Source of the DNA: Oegoconia quadripuncta
Lineage: Eukaryota > Arthropoda > Insecta > Lepidoptera > Autostichidae
DNA length: 64,000 bases
Reading direction: 5' to 3'
NCBI GenBank assembly: GCA_949316235.1
Contig: OX438748.1
Span: forward strand, 30,808,836-30,872,835
Shown here one piece after another: positions 1 through 10,757 of the stretch; the stretch's first letter is position 1; each line of letters begins with the position of its first letter. A program made the translations under genes and the position numbers. The notes under the pieces were generated by a model that worked only from the letters and a program-made list of their open reading frames with translations, searched no databases and was not told the origin of the DNA.

Positions 1-64
1 TGTACCTGATTGTTTGTGTCATGAGATGGGTTTCAATAAATTTTTCTTTCTTTCTTTCTTTGTT
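1..64 (+). repeat. Retroelement 3' tail with (TTTC)n
   Basis: An AATAAA-like stretch is followed at once by a run of TTTC units. This is the usual look of a 5'-truncated non-LTR or SINE copy ending in a short tandem tail. The body lies outside the window, so the family cannot be named. Confidence 0.4.
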
Positions 65-216
65 TCAATTTCTGTATATTAGAACTTGTACTGTATTGGC
101 TGAACCAGAATGGAAGTCTGTCTGCAGGTGTTGTAAAGGTCAGTAGTGAGAGCTCTTCCCACTATTGGACGCGAGATTTAAGGACTTCATCTAATGAGAC
201 AAGACGGGCCAGGAAA

Positions 217-597
217 CTATTGCTGCTTTTTAGCAACTACGTGCCGCTTGCTTGCCGTTGACGAGGTGTCGAAGATCTTATTGGCGCAATTTTTAAAGGC
301 AAGGCTGCGCACCGACGAACGCGCAATTTCGGTAAGTGAATATAGCATCTCTAGCGGAGTTGGTGTGAGATAGCCTGAAATAATCCGGCATGTCTCGTTG
401 AGTGCTACATCCACCGCTTTTGAGAGAGCTGAGCCTACAACGGATAAATCTACTACCCCAGAACCAGTCCGGTTGTGCGCAGGATATTCGGCGTTGCTCA
501 CCTTCATGTTACTTATATACTTAGGTCTCTGACTTTTTCTTTTCGTTAACTCCCGCCTCGTGTACATTAGTTGACTATCTATAAGTGCTTCTAGCAA
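217..597 (-). pseudogene. C-terminal remnant of a LINE reverse transcriptase protein
   Basis: A 126-residue open stretch. Its middle (about residues 60-95), with ALNETCRIISGYL followed by TPLEMLYSLTEIA, resembles the region after the reverse transcriptase domain in jockey/CR1-type LINE proteins, where a conserved R-I-(I/V)-(T/S)-G and TP-(L/V) block occurs. No catalytic motif, start context or upstream RT is present. It is a 5'-truncated fossil, not a gene. The assignment rests on pattern memory of the family and the clade is uncertain. Confidence 0.5.
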
Positions 598-699
598 TTG
601 TTTTATACTATTATATTAAGTATTTATATATATATGTAATTAAGTCTATTAATATGATATTATTATTATATTTATGCATACTTATCTATAATTTTTTCT

Positions 700-885
700 T
701 TAGTTGGTAGTATCGTGCACCCATACCTGTTTTTCTACCTACAAATGTCCCATGGCTGTGGGTTGTCTGGAAGAGAGAGAAGAGCTTTTAGTGATAAGAC
801 CGCCTAATTGTGTTCTATTGTTATCATCAAAAATTATTGTAAATTATTTTGCGCAATAAAGAGTATTTGTATTGCATTGTATTGT
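700..885 (+). repeat. LINE 3' end (dispersed lepidopteran type)
   Basis: The block reads like the 3' UTR of a common lepidopteran LINE: a GGTTGTCTGGAAGAGA segment, a segment with AAGACCGCCT, then AATAAA and a TGTATTGCATTG tail. No coding part is kept. Confidence 0.45.
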
Positions 886-1019
886 TATTTATCATCAACT
901 AGTCGTGAAAGGGGCGGAGCCTCCTAACAGAGGTATTTTTATATATTGAAACTATAAACTGAAAATTTATAAAATATCGAGTAAACAAATGATTATTAAT
1001 CAGTCCAACGTTAAAAGCT

Positions 1020-1205
1020 ATATAAGTTAATATCTTCGAAACGGCTTAACTGATTTCGAAGAAACATAACCTATCTCCGAGATAAGTCTTAAATATAAAA
1101 AAAGAACTTCGGAATAGTCCTGAAAGACTATGGTATAATCGGAATACACCAAACATCTCCAATTTTCATTAAACATGGCTAAGAACCTGACCCCTCGTGT
1201 ATAAA
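1020..1205 (+). repeat. Dispersed repeat, same family as 40385-40640
   Basis: It shares blocks with the later copy: TTCGAAAC followed by an AACTGATTT-like segment, then TTTTCATTAAACATGGCTAA and CCCTCGT. It has no coding potential and its class is unknown. Confidence 0.45.
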
Positions 1206-1331
1206 ACAACAATCAAATGGGACCACGGATTATTGAGAAACGTCCGGTCTAAGATTGTACACAGACTAAAAGGAGTCCCTCTACATTTTGAATGTACAGA
1301 TTTTTGTTATTGTAAATAATTATCGTGTCTA

Positions 1332-1592
1332 CAACGACCTGTTTGCTGTAGTGATTAGAAACTTTGACTGCTATACCAAAGGGTTGCGGGATCGAATCCC
1401 GCTAGGGGCATATTTGTGTGACGAGTACAGTGATCCCGAGTTATTGAAGTTTTTCATTTATATAAGTATTTATTCCCAAAAAAAATGTATTTGTGTAGTT
1501 TATCAACCATCTGGTATCCATAATACAAGCCTAGTTTGTTAGTGTGGAACTAGATGGCGCTATGTGTATGTGCAAAGATATTTATTATAACG
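1332..1592 (+). mobile_element. SINE-A copy, near full length
   Basis: A tRNA-like head with an A-box-like TGTAGTGATTAG and a B box GGATCGAATCCC is followed by a body containing ACCATCTGGTATCC and GGAACTAGATGGCGCT. At least seven other copies of this family (called SINE-A here) occur in the window on both strands. Pol III promoter boxes are kept, but no cloverleaf is needed or claimed. Confidence 0.75.
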
Positions 1593-1916
1593 ACGCTGCC
1601 TATATCTATACAAATATTTTTTTTTATTTTATAATGAACATTTAGACATAGTAAAGATGTTATAGAATACCACAAATTGGAATTTCATCGCAATTTCCCA
1701 AATTTCCGGAGTGAAGATGACGCTTTCATGTTTAAGTCATGTTTTAGAATAAATATTTCAAGTTTATCTCTAGCGAAAAGGTAACCTCGTTTATAGGGTA
1801 TGGCATATTAATTCATTTTAACATTAAGCTGAAGCGGTGTGTGGAAATTATAATATATTTGGACAACTGAATATCCTAGGATATAATTAAAAACTAGCAG
1901 ATTAAAAGATACGTCG

Positions 1917-2062
1917 ACGGCCCGTTTGGTGTAGTGCATAATAGAGACTCTGACCGCTATATTTACAGGTCGTGGATTGGAATCCCGCTAGGAGTATATA
2001 TATTTCTATGATGAATATATGGGCATATGGTACACGAGTTATAGATATTGTAGGGTTTACCT
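1917..2062 (+). mobile_element. SINE-A copy, 3' truncated
   Basis: It has the head CCCGTTTGGTGTAGTG, a decayed B box (GGATTGGAATCCCGCTAGG) and the start of the body. The distal half with the ATGGCGCT block is missing. Confidence 0.65.
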
Positions 2063-2097
2063 ACATAGAATGCTACTACTGAGTGCTAAATGCTTTT

Positions 2098-2290
2098 TTT
2101 TTTTTTATTAAAAACTGGTTTCGTGTTTGACTACAATCTCACCCGATGGAAAGTGACGATGTAGCCGAAGATGTATCACGCGCACCCAGTAAATGCCTAT
2201 TCACTCTAGACTTGAAGATCCCAAGGTTGTAAGTGTCGGGAAAAACCGACGCGGGTAGTGAGTTCCATACCTTAGCAATCCGCATTATAA
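2098..2290 (-). repeat. Dispersed retroelement 3' end
   Basis: It begins with a T run (a poly(A) tail on the minus strand) and then has ACAATCTCACCCGATGGAAAG, a motif typical of abundant lepidopteran retroelement ends. No protein is kept. Confidence 0.4.
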
Positions 2291-3535
2291 ATGATGATTA
2301 TAAATGATTCGGTATGTTGACAACATTAGGATGGAAACCCCCCCTGCGCCTAGTTGTCCGAAGATGGAAAGGGGACGAAGATGCTCTGATGATCTTAACG
2401 ATGATATGAGAGTTGAAAGAAAGTCACCGTGCTGTATGAGTGCGTTTTATTCCCAGATAATATTCAATGCTAATGTAAAGCTCGCCGGCCACTGTGTGCA
2501 GAGGTCAGCGTTTATGTATTAAATAAAATTTTGATAAAATGTGCGGTTCCGTACAGATATGGTCATTTATAATATAGGGTAATTTTTAATTAGTTCTGGA
2601 TACCAACAGATATGCATGTACACATGATTATAAACAATTTTCCCAAAGAACAACTATTTTATAATATATATTTTTGGTTTTTTTTATGACTTAACCTCAA
2701 ACACTTTACCTCAAACAGTGAAGATTAGACCGATGGTGGAAGTTGTCGCGTAAGTAAATCTACCCCAAATAATTACGAATAGTTCGAAGAGCACGGCGGG
2801 GTTCTCAAAAAATATTAACTATAGGGAACCGCTTAGTCGGAGTCGGAGGACTCCAGCTTAAAACAATTGAGTTATTTCGTCTTATTTCTGATATTTATTT
2901 CTTTTATATTTATAATAGGTAGTTGGGTTTTTTCCAAGTTTTTATTAATGAAATATGAAACGCATTTTTCGCATGGTTTAAAAATGCGAAAATTGTAACA
3001 AAGCAAGTTAGCAAGTAAAATTATTTCTAATCGTCGTTATTAATTAATAATTCACCGATAAAAGCTCAAAAAACGTACCTCTGCTCGATGATTCCACCCG
3101 CCTCCGCCCGTCACTATGATCCGACCCAAACATAAATAAATATAAGCATCCATCCAATGTCTCCAGGCTGTCTTACATAATGTAACCCGCATAAATTCAC
3201 TAGGTAAGTTCATCTCGTAAAATTATAAACATGTGTCGCGTCTTTTATGGCCTACCTTAACCGTAAGGGTTACGATCGCAAGAGCATAACAGATCGTAAA
3301 GGAGGGAATTCCTTTTGATTTTTCCTTCTCTTTACATCGCCCTTCCAGTCTATAAAAATTTATCGGTGTTTATGAATTTTATGTGATTTGTAGACATCAT
3401 AAATTGTGTGGGAATCATGGAAATATTTCCATTGTGGATTGGTAATTCAATATTCTGACTCGTAACTTGTATCTTCCAGTTTCTAGTTTAATTCGAATTC
3501 AAATATTTTTTATACAGAAACCTTCATATTAGGTT
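2291..3535. other. No gene seen: AT-rich intergenic DNA
   Basis: A 72-codon open stretch at 2304-2522 has no recognisable motif, splice context or repeat match and is taken as chance. The rest is AT-rich DNA without tandem or inverted repeats that I could see. Confidence 0.5.
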
Positions 3536-3611
3536 AGTCAGTACGCTTCTACCTTCGACCTCATCTTTACTACACTTCAAGTACGAAACCGTCGTGTATA
3601 AAAAAAAATGT
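3536..3611 (+). mobile_element. SINE-C 3' end fragment
   Basis: It carries the SINE-C terminal block (TACGCTTCTACCTTCGACCTCA, ending in a GTGTATAAAAAAAA tail), matching the 3' end of the full copy at 43763-44096. Confidence 0.6.
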
Positions 3612-3673
3612 CTTAGTCTTAAGTTATTATAAAAGTGGTCGTATATACAACGATAGATAGAAATAATTATTAA

Positions 3674-3850
3674 TAGCTATAGCTTTTCGCCGGCGGCTTC
3701 GTCTGCGTGGAAATCGCGGATATGTTTAATATGTTAATCCCGCGTGAACTACTCACTTTATCGGGATATGTGTTCTGTCTTAATCTAAGATATAATCTTC
3801 CTATGTACTAAATTTCATCCCAATCCTTTCAGCCGTTTCCCGGTGTTTGA
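3674..3850 (-). repeat. REP-1 dispersed element copy
   Basis: It contains AGCTTTTCGCCGGCGGCTTCGT and a TTTCATCCCAATCCTTTCAG block. It matches the reverse complement of the fuller copy at 52505-52735, where the end reads CGGACGAAGTCGCGGGTAAC. This is a very common lepidopteran repeat and its class is not settled by the sequence here. Confidence 0.55.
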
Positions 3851-3867
3851 GCAACAAAATTAACAAA

Positions 3868-4095
3868 TAACTAAATATTTCGGACACTTGCACCAAACAT
3901 CTAGTTCCAAACTAAGCAAAGCTTGTACTATGGACACTTGATAACGGATAAACATACATAAATATTTATATAAACATCCATGAGTCCGGAATAAATGTTA
4001 GTATTCATCACACAAACATTTACCCGTCGCGGGTTTCGAACCCGCTACCGTTGGTTTCGTTGACAGGATCACTATCCACTACACCAACCGGTCAC
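3868..4095 (-). mobile_element. SINE-B copy, near full length
   Basis: Read on the minus strand it has the head GACCGGTTGGTGTAGTGGAT, the B box GGGTTCGAAACCCGC and a body ending near AAATATTTATG and CAAGCTTTGCTTAG. It is the same family as 50630-50890 and 54324-54580. Confidence 0.75.
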
Positions 4096-4270
4096 CAAAT
4101 AAACAAACATCCAAACTTGATATCTTACTGTAAAAGAAATCGTAAGGGCATAATTACCGTTTTTTATACATAATGCTGTGTGGGTGCAGCACGTGAAGAG
4201 AATATAACCCATCTCTTCCCGTAGGCGTCGTGAAAAGCAACTAAGGGACTGTCCACCAAAAACATCTATA

Positions 4271-4606
4271 GACTTGCACTTTTTTTTTATGCACAACGGG
4301 TTAGCACTTGACCTCAATCACACCTGATGTTAAGTGAAGATGAGGCCAAAGGTGGAAGCGTACTGACCCGGAAACCCAAATATTTGGGGAACTGGCTATC
4401 TTATCTCTGACAACCGGAACACAACAATGCTATTAACATTGCTGTTTGGCGGCAGATTTAGATAAGATGGTGGTAGCTAGCCAGGCGGACATATAAAATG
4501 CCCTACCACCTACCAAACCGAGTATTAAACATGTACCCCACTGGGAATCGAACCGGCGACCTCCGATTCGTAATGTTGTTTACATTGAGCCACGGAGGCG
4601 GATGTA
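4271..4606 (-). mobile_element. SINE-C copy, near full length
   Basis: On the minus strand the head CCGCCTCCGTGGCTCAATG with B box GGTTCGATTCCC leads into the body (GGCGGACATT and CTTATCTCTGACA blocks, here reversed) and ends in a poly(A) tail, seen as a T run at 4280-4288. Confidence 0.8.
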
Positions 4607-5069
4607 AATTTTGCAGCGATGGGCTCACCCTCTGCCATATGTGCATTTGTTATATTTCAAATGGTGAACCCATATTGTAGTTGCTTTTTGTGACGTAACC
4701 CCACAACAAATCTATGCTTACCTCGTAAATTAAAACCGTTTGAGTGCTACGAGGGAATAAAGATACATACAAAGGCACGAGAAATATAACCCTCTCCTCA
4801 GTCGGACAAAAAGATTAACAAATTAAAAAGTTATGAGTGCACGTGAAGCAACTTCCCAAACGTTCCGAAGTTGCAGTGCCATTCTTAGCAAGAGTTGAAT
4901 AGTTAGCAAGTTATTAGCAAAGTTTCATGCTAAGCTTAGTGGCCTTGTTTATAGTTGGTGTTTATTAAATCTTAGAAGCGTCTTCGACGAGTTGAGCGTC
5001 ACTTCCTCTTTATGTTGACTTGTGTCTGTATATTTTGTAAATATTGATATTAATTTATATACTCGTATG
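4607..5069. other. No gene seen
   Basis: Unstructured AT-rich DNA. No open frame with recognisable content and no repeat pair was noticed. Confidence 0.5.
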
Positions 5070-5330
5070 CCAGTAATAAATTAACAGAGAATCTACGATA
5101 CGGACACTCGTTTTGTTTCTTATGGCGCAAGGTCTGTTGGCAGGTTAGTCCTTCCAAAATCACACTATCCTGGTATCTACAAGAGCGGCGTGAATAGGTA
5201 TGTACTGAGATCGCGTGCTTTATCTTCGTCCACATCACTTACCACCAGGTGTTATTGTGGTCCCGATGTGTATCCAGTTCATCATAAAAAAGAATGAGTG
5301 AGCGCCGTGGCGCTGCTGTCGACGTAGGTC
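5070..5330 (+). repeat. LINE 3' region fragment
   Basis: It contains AGAGCGGCGTGAATAGGTA, GATCGCGTGCTT and TCACTTACCACCAGGTG in the order found at the end of common lepidopteran LINE ORF2 copies. A second degraded copy lies at 6650-6800. The reading frame is broken. Confidence 0.45.
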
Positions 5331-5682
5331 CACAATAATAATTGAATCTTATGATTTGTGTGTGGGTAAGTCGTATATTCGAGCAGATCGGGGTTGTGTT
5401 CAATCAGTGTCAGACAGACGTTCTATTTTATTCGTCTTAGTAGCTTGACATCGGTTGCAATTGCCCGGAAAAACCATGGCGCTGAACCCCATATCACAAG
5501 AAAAGCTGGCACGGTCTCAGTTGCTAGCAGTGCCCGCGTTCTCCGACATATTTTCCGTGTCTAAGTTTGTAAAAAAGTACAGGTAAAGTTTGGTAAAAGG
5601 ATATATAAATTCCTTTAAAGATGTAAATATCTAATTTGCTACAAATACTTTCCAACAAAGTTATCAGTTTTTTTAATGATTT

Positions 5683-5812
5683 CTAAAACAGATGACAGCC
5701 CGTAAACATCCTCACTGCAAGGATAATAGTCCCTCCCTCGTATATGAGGAAAATGGGCCATAGATCACCACGCTGGCCAAATGCGTGTTGGGGATTTCTG
5801 AAACTACATAGT
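5683..5812 (-). repeat. SINE-D / CR1-like 3' tail fragment
   Basis: It is the reverse complement of the tail CCCTGCAGTGGGATGTTTAC followed by a GGGCTGATGATG-like end, with the internal TATGGCCCATACTCCCTCAT block decayed. The same tail is found at 8585, 10655 and 56150. Confidence 0.6.
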
Positions 5813-5850
5813 CAGAAAGATTTAATTTTTAATTTAATTTATTACAATTC

Positions 5851-5935
5851 ATTTTTTTTTTTTTAGTTTTTTTTTCTCCTCTAGGAGAAGGCAAAGGGAT
5901 CTAGCCCATAACAGCCATGTCTTATTTATCTTATT
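5851..5935 (-). repeat. Dispersed repeat end with T run
   Basis: A T-rich start is followed by GGAGAAGGCAAAGGGATCTAGCCCATAACAGCC. A related copy is at 8258-8335 (GTAAATGGATCTGAGCCCATACAGCC). It is probably a retroelement 3' end. Confidence 0.45.
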
Positions 5936-6649
5936 TCTTCAGTTTGTAAGTCAGTCTCAGTCAAAATAAGTAATTCGTCGTATACTTGGCGTATACAGAG
6001 TCTAGTCATGGTCAAGTCATTCTTCAGTAAAGTGGCAGAATGCTTTACAAAAGATTTTGGCGGCTTCTTGTGGGAACCCGAAAGCTCCGTTACGCACTTT
6101 AATTTACACTTCCGTTCACTTGTACACCATCACTAACGTTTGCTGCACAATATTCTGCCATTATTAAGCTTCAAAAGTCAGAATGCACAAATTATAAGAA
6201 TTATAAAGAAAAATGCTACTTCACTCGCCGAGTTCCCGCGAAAAAACTTATTACAATTCAGGTTTACTGTCACCTTGAAAGGAACCTTGCTACCCATAAA
6301 AAATTAATTATTACGTAAATGTCTAATCTATGTATTATAAAACTTTAAAATTAAAAAGTAACAATAGTTTGCATAAAAAAAAATTCGATCCGAGCGATTC
6401 CATCCCGAACATTGTGTTCTTTATGTTCTCCTATTTCACGCCGTGTATAGTTCCAGGTGCATCGTCTTCAAGGAATGTCGAAGGGCAATATCTCCTTCGT
6501 AGAAAAAAGGCTATCCCTGTCAGTATTAGCACAATTACAACAATAATTGTCATATATTCCATCTTCTAACTTGATTCGTCTAACATCGATTCAAAAAGAC
6601 CACATAACATTTTATATATTCCAGGTAACTTTGAAGCTTTGGTTCTCCG
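5936..6649. other. No gene seen
   Basis: AT-rich intergenic DNA. The 79-codon open stretch at 6330-6569 is low-complexity at its start and unrecognised; I do not call it. Confidence 0.45.
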
Positions 6650-6800
6650 AGGCATGAAACTCCCTTCTGGCGTCAGTCTTTCTGAAATCCTCCACACTTG
6701 CTAGATCCAAGAGCAGGATGAATAGACATTTACTGAGATCGCGTGCTTCATTTTCGACCACGTCGTCTTGTCCCATCAGATGAGATGGGAAAACGCGTAT
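6650..6800 (+). repeat. LINE 3' region fragment, degraded
   Basis: It keeps AGATCCAAGAGCAGGATGAATAG and GATCGCGTGCTTC from the same family as 5070-5330, ending near CCATCAGATGAGATGG. Confidence 0.4.
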
Positions 6801-7204
6801 TCAGTCAAACTTAAAAGGAAGATTGCTGTAGAAACCCAAATTATCAGAGCCCTAATTCCGCAGTTTTAGTTCAGTCTAGATATAATAGCAGTACATTGTG
6901 CAAGTGACGAAGTCCAGTAACTTTTCAATAAGTTGATCAAAAACAGAAAAGTAATCTAAATAAATGATACCCAATTTGCATTTACATAACCCATACCTAT
7001 CGCAATCTACTAGAAGTGAGTAAGTCAACCCTAAGCCGGTTCAAATATGCAGATCATATGTACTTGAATTGTTGAACTGCAGCTCAAATACAAAGTAAAT
7101 AGCTCATGTCTCATAAAAAAACTATTGGATTGGTTTTGCGAACCGTAGTAATCGCGCGTGGCTGATGCAGTGGCTCATTGAAATGTGAAAGAGTACACTC
7201 AAAG

Positions 7205-7640
7205 GCCCTTAACAGGCGATCTCAAGAAATCGATATACAGTGGTATCATCAAAATATACTATTTCATATAAAACATTATCTCAAGTGTCCAATGAACACC
7301 GATCTCAAAATTGACATCCAAATTGAGTTGACACTAAATTTGAGATATAATTTTTTCTTACTAGCAGTTGACCGCCACTTGGTCTGCGTGGAACATTTCA
7401 TCAAAACCGGTTCTGCAAACAAATTAGCATATAATGAATCCAGGTCCTAATCTATCTACTAACCAAATTTCATCCAAATACTAGACGTATAGGCGATATT
7501 TATGCGTAAAGAGGTAACAAACATACGTACATACATACATACCGCAAACTTTATAACATTAGATAAGTTAGTTGGGATTAGGATAAAATATCTCAAGTGT
7601 CATCCCAAAATCGATCTCAAGATTGAGATCGCCTTAATAT
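7205..7640. repeat. Cluster of CGATCTCAAG inverted-repeat sequence, split by a REP-1 copy
   Basis: Segments at 7205-7350 and 7590-7640 are rich in ATCTCAAG and its complement CTTGAGAT (for example CGATCTCAAGATTGAGATCG at 7610-7630). A REP-1 fragment (7366-7535, minus strand, starting ACTAGCAGTTGACCGCC) lies between them. The arrangement looks like a MITE of the 7744-7892 family broken by a later insertion. Confidence 0.4.
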
Positions 7641-7743
7641 TATGAGCCTGAATATAATATAATTCCCTGCAGAGAGTGAAAGCTTCAAAGTAATCTCGAA
7701 TGTATGAATATTGTAATCTCAATTTTTTTACGGTACAGTCAGG

Positions 7744-7892
7744 GGCTGATGAAATCGATCTTGAGATTAAGGTCGCGACTCAGTTTCAATACAAATTTTT
7801 TTGATACTGTATTAATATGCAACAGATTCTCAAGCGTCAACTTAAGGTCCTCTCAATCTTGAGGACGGTTTATTAATACGGACCGTTTAGTC
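7744..7892. mobile_element. MITE with CTTGAGAT-rich inverted ends
   Basis: The left end ATCGATCTTGAGATTAAGG is opposed by the right end CTCTCAATCTTGAGGACGG. Between them lies TTTTTTGATACTGTATTAATATGCA, which recurs at 13978-14080. It is non-coding and its superfamily is unknown. Confidence 0.45.
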
Positions 7893-8257
7893 CACGCTAA
7901 CTTCACTGAGGACGTAGCCAACCCAAGCCACTTATCATCCGCGCAGCTGTGAGCTCATCATCATCGGTAGCTTTACGTCCCCACATACATTTCTGTGGTC
8001 ACCACTATTGAGGAACATCCGCCACTAACTAGGAGAGGATATGTGATCACATTCGATAGAGGTCACCCGGAGACAAAAAGACCAGAGTAAAAGTTCCTCC
8101 GCACAGCGTCTCCTATCTAATAATATTGTTATACATTAACCTGGATTTTTGTCAAACTTGACAGTGTTTTGAAGACTATTAACATGCCCTCTGAAGATTG
8201 AAAATTATTAGTAGTAGTGATTGTATGACTTATGCTTGACTGATGAAAGATCCATGA
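7893..8257. other. No gene seen
   Basis: Intergenic. A segment near 7955-8050 (GTGGTCACCACTATTGAGGAACA) may be a decayed RTE-type LINE piece, but too little is left to call it. Confidence 0.4.
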
Positions 8258-8335
8258 TTATTTTTTTTGGTATACTTTGACCTTTCGGACAGGTAAATGG
8301 ATCTGAGCCCATACAGCCTTGTATTCGAAAGCTCC
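8258..8335 (-). repeat. Dispersed repeat end with T run
   Basis: Same family as 5851-5935, with a shared ATGGATCTGAGCCCATACAGCC block after a T-rich start. Confidence 0.45.
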
Positions 8336-8584
8336 ATGATTTTTATTGCAATCGTTTGACATTGATTTTTTAATCTTGGCTTGACGCTGCTGGAATGAAA
8401 CATATTGTGCCTACAGAATAATAACCTGACCTTTTTGTAACATATTTTTTGTGTGTGGGTAGACAACACATCAGTGTTGGTTGAGATTCATACGTCATGT
8501 GAGGCTTCACTGAAAATTTGCGTTTAAGTTAAACTACAGCTTATACTACTACTACTACTTTTTGGCACCATTTTGCAACACTGA

Positions 8585-8752
8585 ATAAAATAGATCAGGT
8601 ATTTTGGTCCTGGTTTTCATTCATTGTATTACCTTGGTCTCCAACCCGCACTGGGCCAGCGTGGCCGACTATGGCCCGTACTCCCTCATTGTGAGGAAAG
8701 GTCTATATCCCTGCAGTGGGATGTTTACGGACTGATGATGATGATTAACCTT
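8585..8752 (+). repeat. SINE-D / CR1-like 3' tail
   Basis: It contains CTCCAACCCGCACTGGGCCAGC, then TATGGCCCGTACTCCCTCAT, then CCCTGCAGTGGGATGTTTAC, and ends in GATGATGATGAT. This is a hallmark lepidopteran retroelement tail with a short tandem end. Confidence 0.65.
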
Positions 8753-8899
8753 GGTATGGTCTGAATTACTTTAAATATTACTTACATATATTGTAAATCG
8801 AACTAACCTTGAAGCACTCCTCAATCTTGAAAGATACAGGATCCTCACAAAAGAAGTTAGTCAGTTGCTTACGCATACTTTCGACTTCCTCCATGTCCT

Positions 8900-9010
8900 T
8901 GTTGAGGGCTGAAACCTCCTATTCAGCTACCAATAATTATGTATGTTGCAGTTGGATTTTTGTATGTCCTTTCTTGGATCAAATAAATATTTTCTGTTCT
9001 ATTCTATATA
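8900..9010 (+). repeat. LINE 3' tail
   Basis: GTTGCAGTTGG and TGTCCTTTCTTGG are followed by AAATAAATATTT and a TTCTATTCTAT tandem tail, the usual end of a truncated LINE. Confidence 0.4.
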
Positions 9011-9227
9011 CCCAAAACCAAAATTTCCTATTATTGCCCAAGACAGTCACCAGACCAAGAAAGAGAACTGACGTATTCAATCCTGTACTAGAAAAGTCTG
9101 ACCAACGAAAGCGTGTCCTGGAATTTTCTTACAAGATTTCATATGGCAACATTATTAAGCTGTTGAAGGCTAACTTTCTAATCTTGATCGTAGTTGACTG
9201 AATCTATATAAATAAATAAAAAATATC

Positions 9228-9355
9228 CTTGTATCTACATACACACTGGGCCATCTAGTTCTATACTAAGCAATTGGGCTTGTATATGACTTGTACTAGA
9301 TGTTTGATATACTACTCGTACACAAATACATTTTTTTGTAAATAAATACATATAC
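9228..9355 (-). mobile_element. SINE-A 3' half
   Basis: The reverse complement gives the SINE-A body with TTTGTAAATAAATACATAT reversed and the GCCATCTAGTTC block. The tRNA-like head is missing. Confidence 0.6.
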
Positions 9356-9445
9356 AGGGTGAATTTGAATTCGTGTAATTCCCATTAACTGATGACACCA
9401 CTCTTGATTACGACCTTTCCCCAAGGAACCGTAGTGGAATGTGCT
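9356..9445. repeat. Single arm of MITE family M2
   Basis: It begins GGGTGAATTTGAATTCGTGTA and continues through ACACCACTCTTGATTACGA and CCCCAAGGAACC. It matches the left arm of the complete inverted-repeat element at 59086-59362; no right arm is found nearby. Confidence 0.55.
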
Positions 9446-9894
9446 TTTTCAGGTCTCGCTTTTGTTGGTCAGACTCTAGTAGAAAATCATTGGTCAGTCC
9501 ACACTTTGCAAGATAAAGTTCTGTACTTATTAACTTGACATTTGTTTAGGTATAGTACACAAATTCGAAAGTCATACAATTTTGGACAAAATCATTGTAA
9601 ATCTACATAGTAAACTGTAACATGTCACCTATAGGTAAGAATAATATGAGATACATAGAAGAGAACAGATTAATCAAGGAAATGATCATAATCTTAGAGA
9701 TATGCTCCAAGATTCTAAGTTGAAATGGCATAAAAGAATTAGTTACAATATTTGTAAATGCTGAAATACTACATTTGAAATAAAATTTTTGAATAAAGAA
9801 TTTAAAAGTTATTCTTGAATCCATAGAAACTATACCTAGAAGAGATATGTGCCAGTAGAAGCAAAAATTATATTACTCTTCAAACACAAACACA
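9446..9894. other. No gene seen
   Basis: AT-rich DNA. The 73-codon open stretch at 9603-9824 (minus) shows only hydrophobic AT-rich codons and is not called. Confidence 0.45.
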
Positions 9895-9895
9895 G

Positions 9896-10235
9896 AAGCA
9901 CTCGTGGGGCAGTCGCATTCGCTTTTCGTTTTCGAGTAGAGAAATTAAGCAATATCTGGCGCGGTCAGTCTTTGGATGGGTGACCACTAGTGGTTTAATA
10001 CGAGTGTATCCGGGCTTCGAAGGACACGTTAAATAGTCGGTTCCGGTTGTTTTCAATTGAAGGCAGTCGTTAAGCCAAGTCGGTGGCCTACAGGCTTAAA
10101 AATACTGACTGTCAAGTGGCCACTAGCCTGACACAAATACACCAATCCGCACTTCGCCCACGTGGTGGGTTTATGGCCCATACCCTCTCGCAGTGAGAGG
10201 AGGCTGTGTCCCAACATAAGGTTGTTGATGACTTA
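9896..10235 (+). mobile_element. 5S rRNA-derived SINE
   Basis: The 5' part tracks the internal-promoter half of 5S rRNA: AAATTAAGCAATATCTGGCGC, then GGTCAGTCTTTGGATGGGTGACC and a decayed 5S 3' end to about 10030. A unique body (GTTCCGGTTGTTTTCAATTG) and a CR1-like tail follow (TTTATGGCCCATACCCTCTC, then GTTGTTGATGAC). A 5S head fused to a LINE-type tail is the architecture of SINE3-class elements. It is not a functional 5S gene, because the 5' third is degraded. Confidence 0.65.
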
Positions 10236-10654
10236 CTCTTCTCTTCACCCATTTAAGTATTTTTGTGTACCAAAAAAAACGGCATATATATGCCTCATGG
10301 AATTAGCACGTACTTCAAAGGAGCACACAATAATTCTATGACATGCCTTCATGCGAATAAATTGATAACGTCATTGTCAATATTGAAAGAAAACAATTTT
10401 AACGAACGGAAGATTTTGCTCGATTCATTTCATTCATTCATTGCGATGGGCACGTTTTGTTGCGAGCTAATAAACCCTCTTCAAAAGGGACGGCTTTTCT
10501 TTTTCTACACAAGGACCAATGAATATAATCTTATCCTATTTACTAATATTATAAATGTGAATATTTGTGAAATAACGCCTACTCGGATTTGGTATAGAGA
10601 TAAGTGTACCAATGAGTATCAATACCAATATGACCTGCATGTCTGAGAAATAGA

Positions 10655-10757
10655 AATTCAAAGGCATGTGAACTCCCCCACTTCCCATTGAGCCAGCCAT
10701 GGTCCATTCTCCCTCATATACGAAGGAAGGCCTATATCCCTGCAGTGGAATGTTACT
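10655..10757 (+). repeat. SINE-D 3' tail fragment
   Basis: It contains AAATTCAAAGGCATGTGAACTC, then a decayed GGCCCATACTCCCTCAT block and CCCTGCAGTGGAATGTTAC. The head is missing. Confidence 0.55.

Noticed and set aside
1332..1400. tRNA genes at the heads of SINE copies
   Set aside because: Only the A and B boxes are tRNA-like. No full cloverleaf, and the same head is repeated with SINE bodies throughout.
9896..10030. A genuine 5S rRNA gene
   Set aside because: The 5' third is degraded and the sequence continues into a SINE body and LINE-like tail with no terminator T run.
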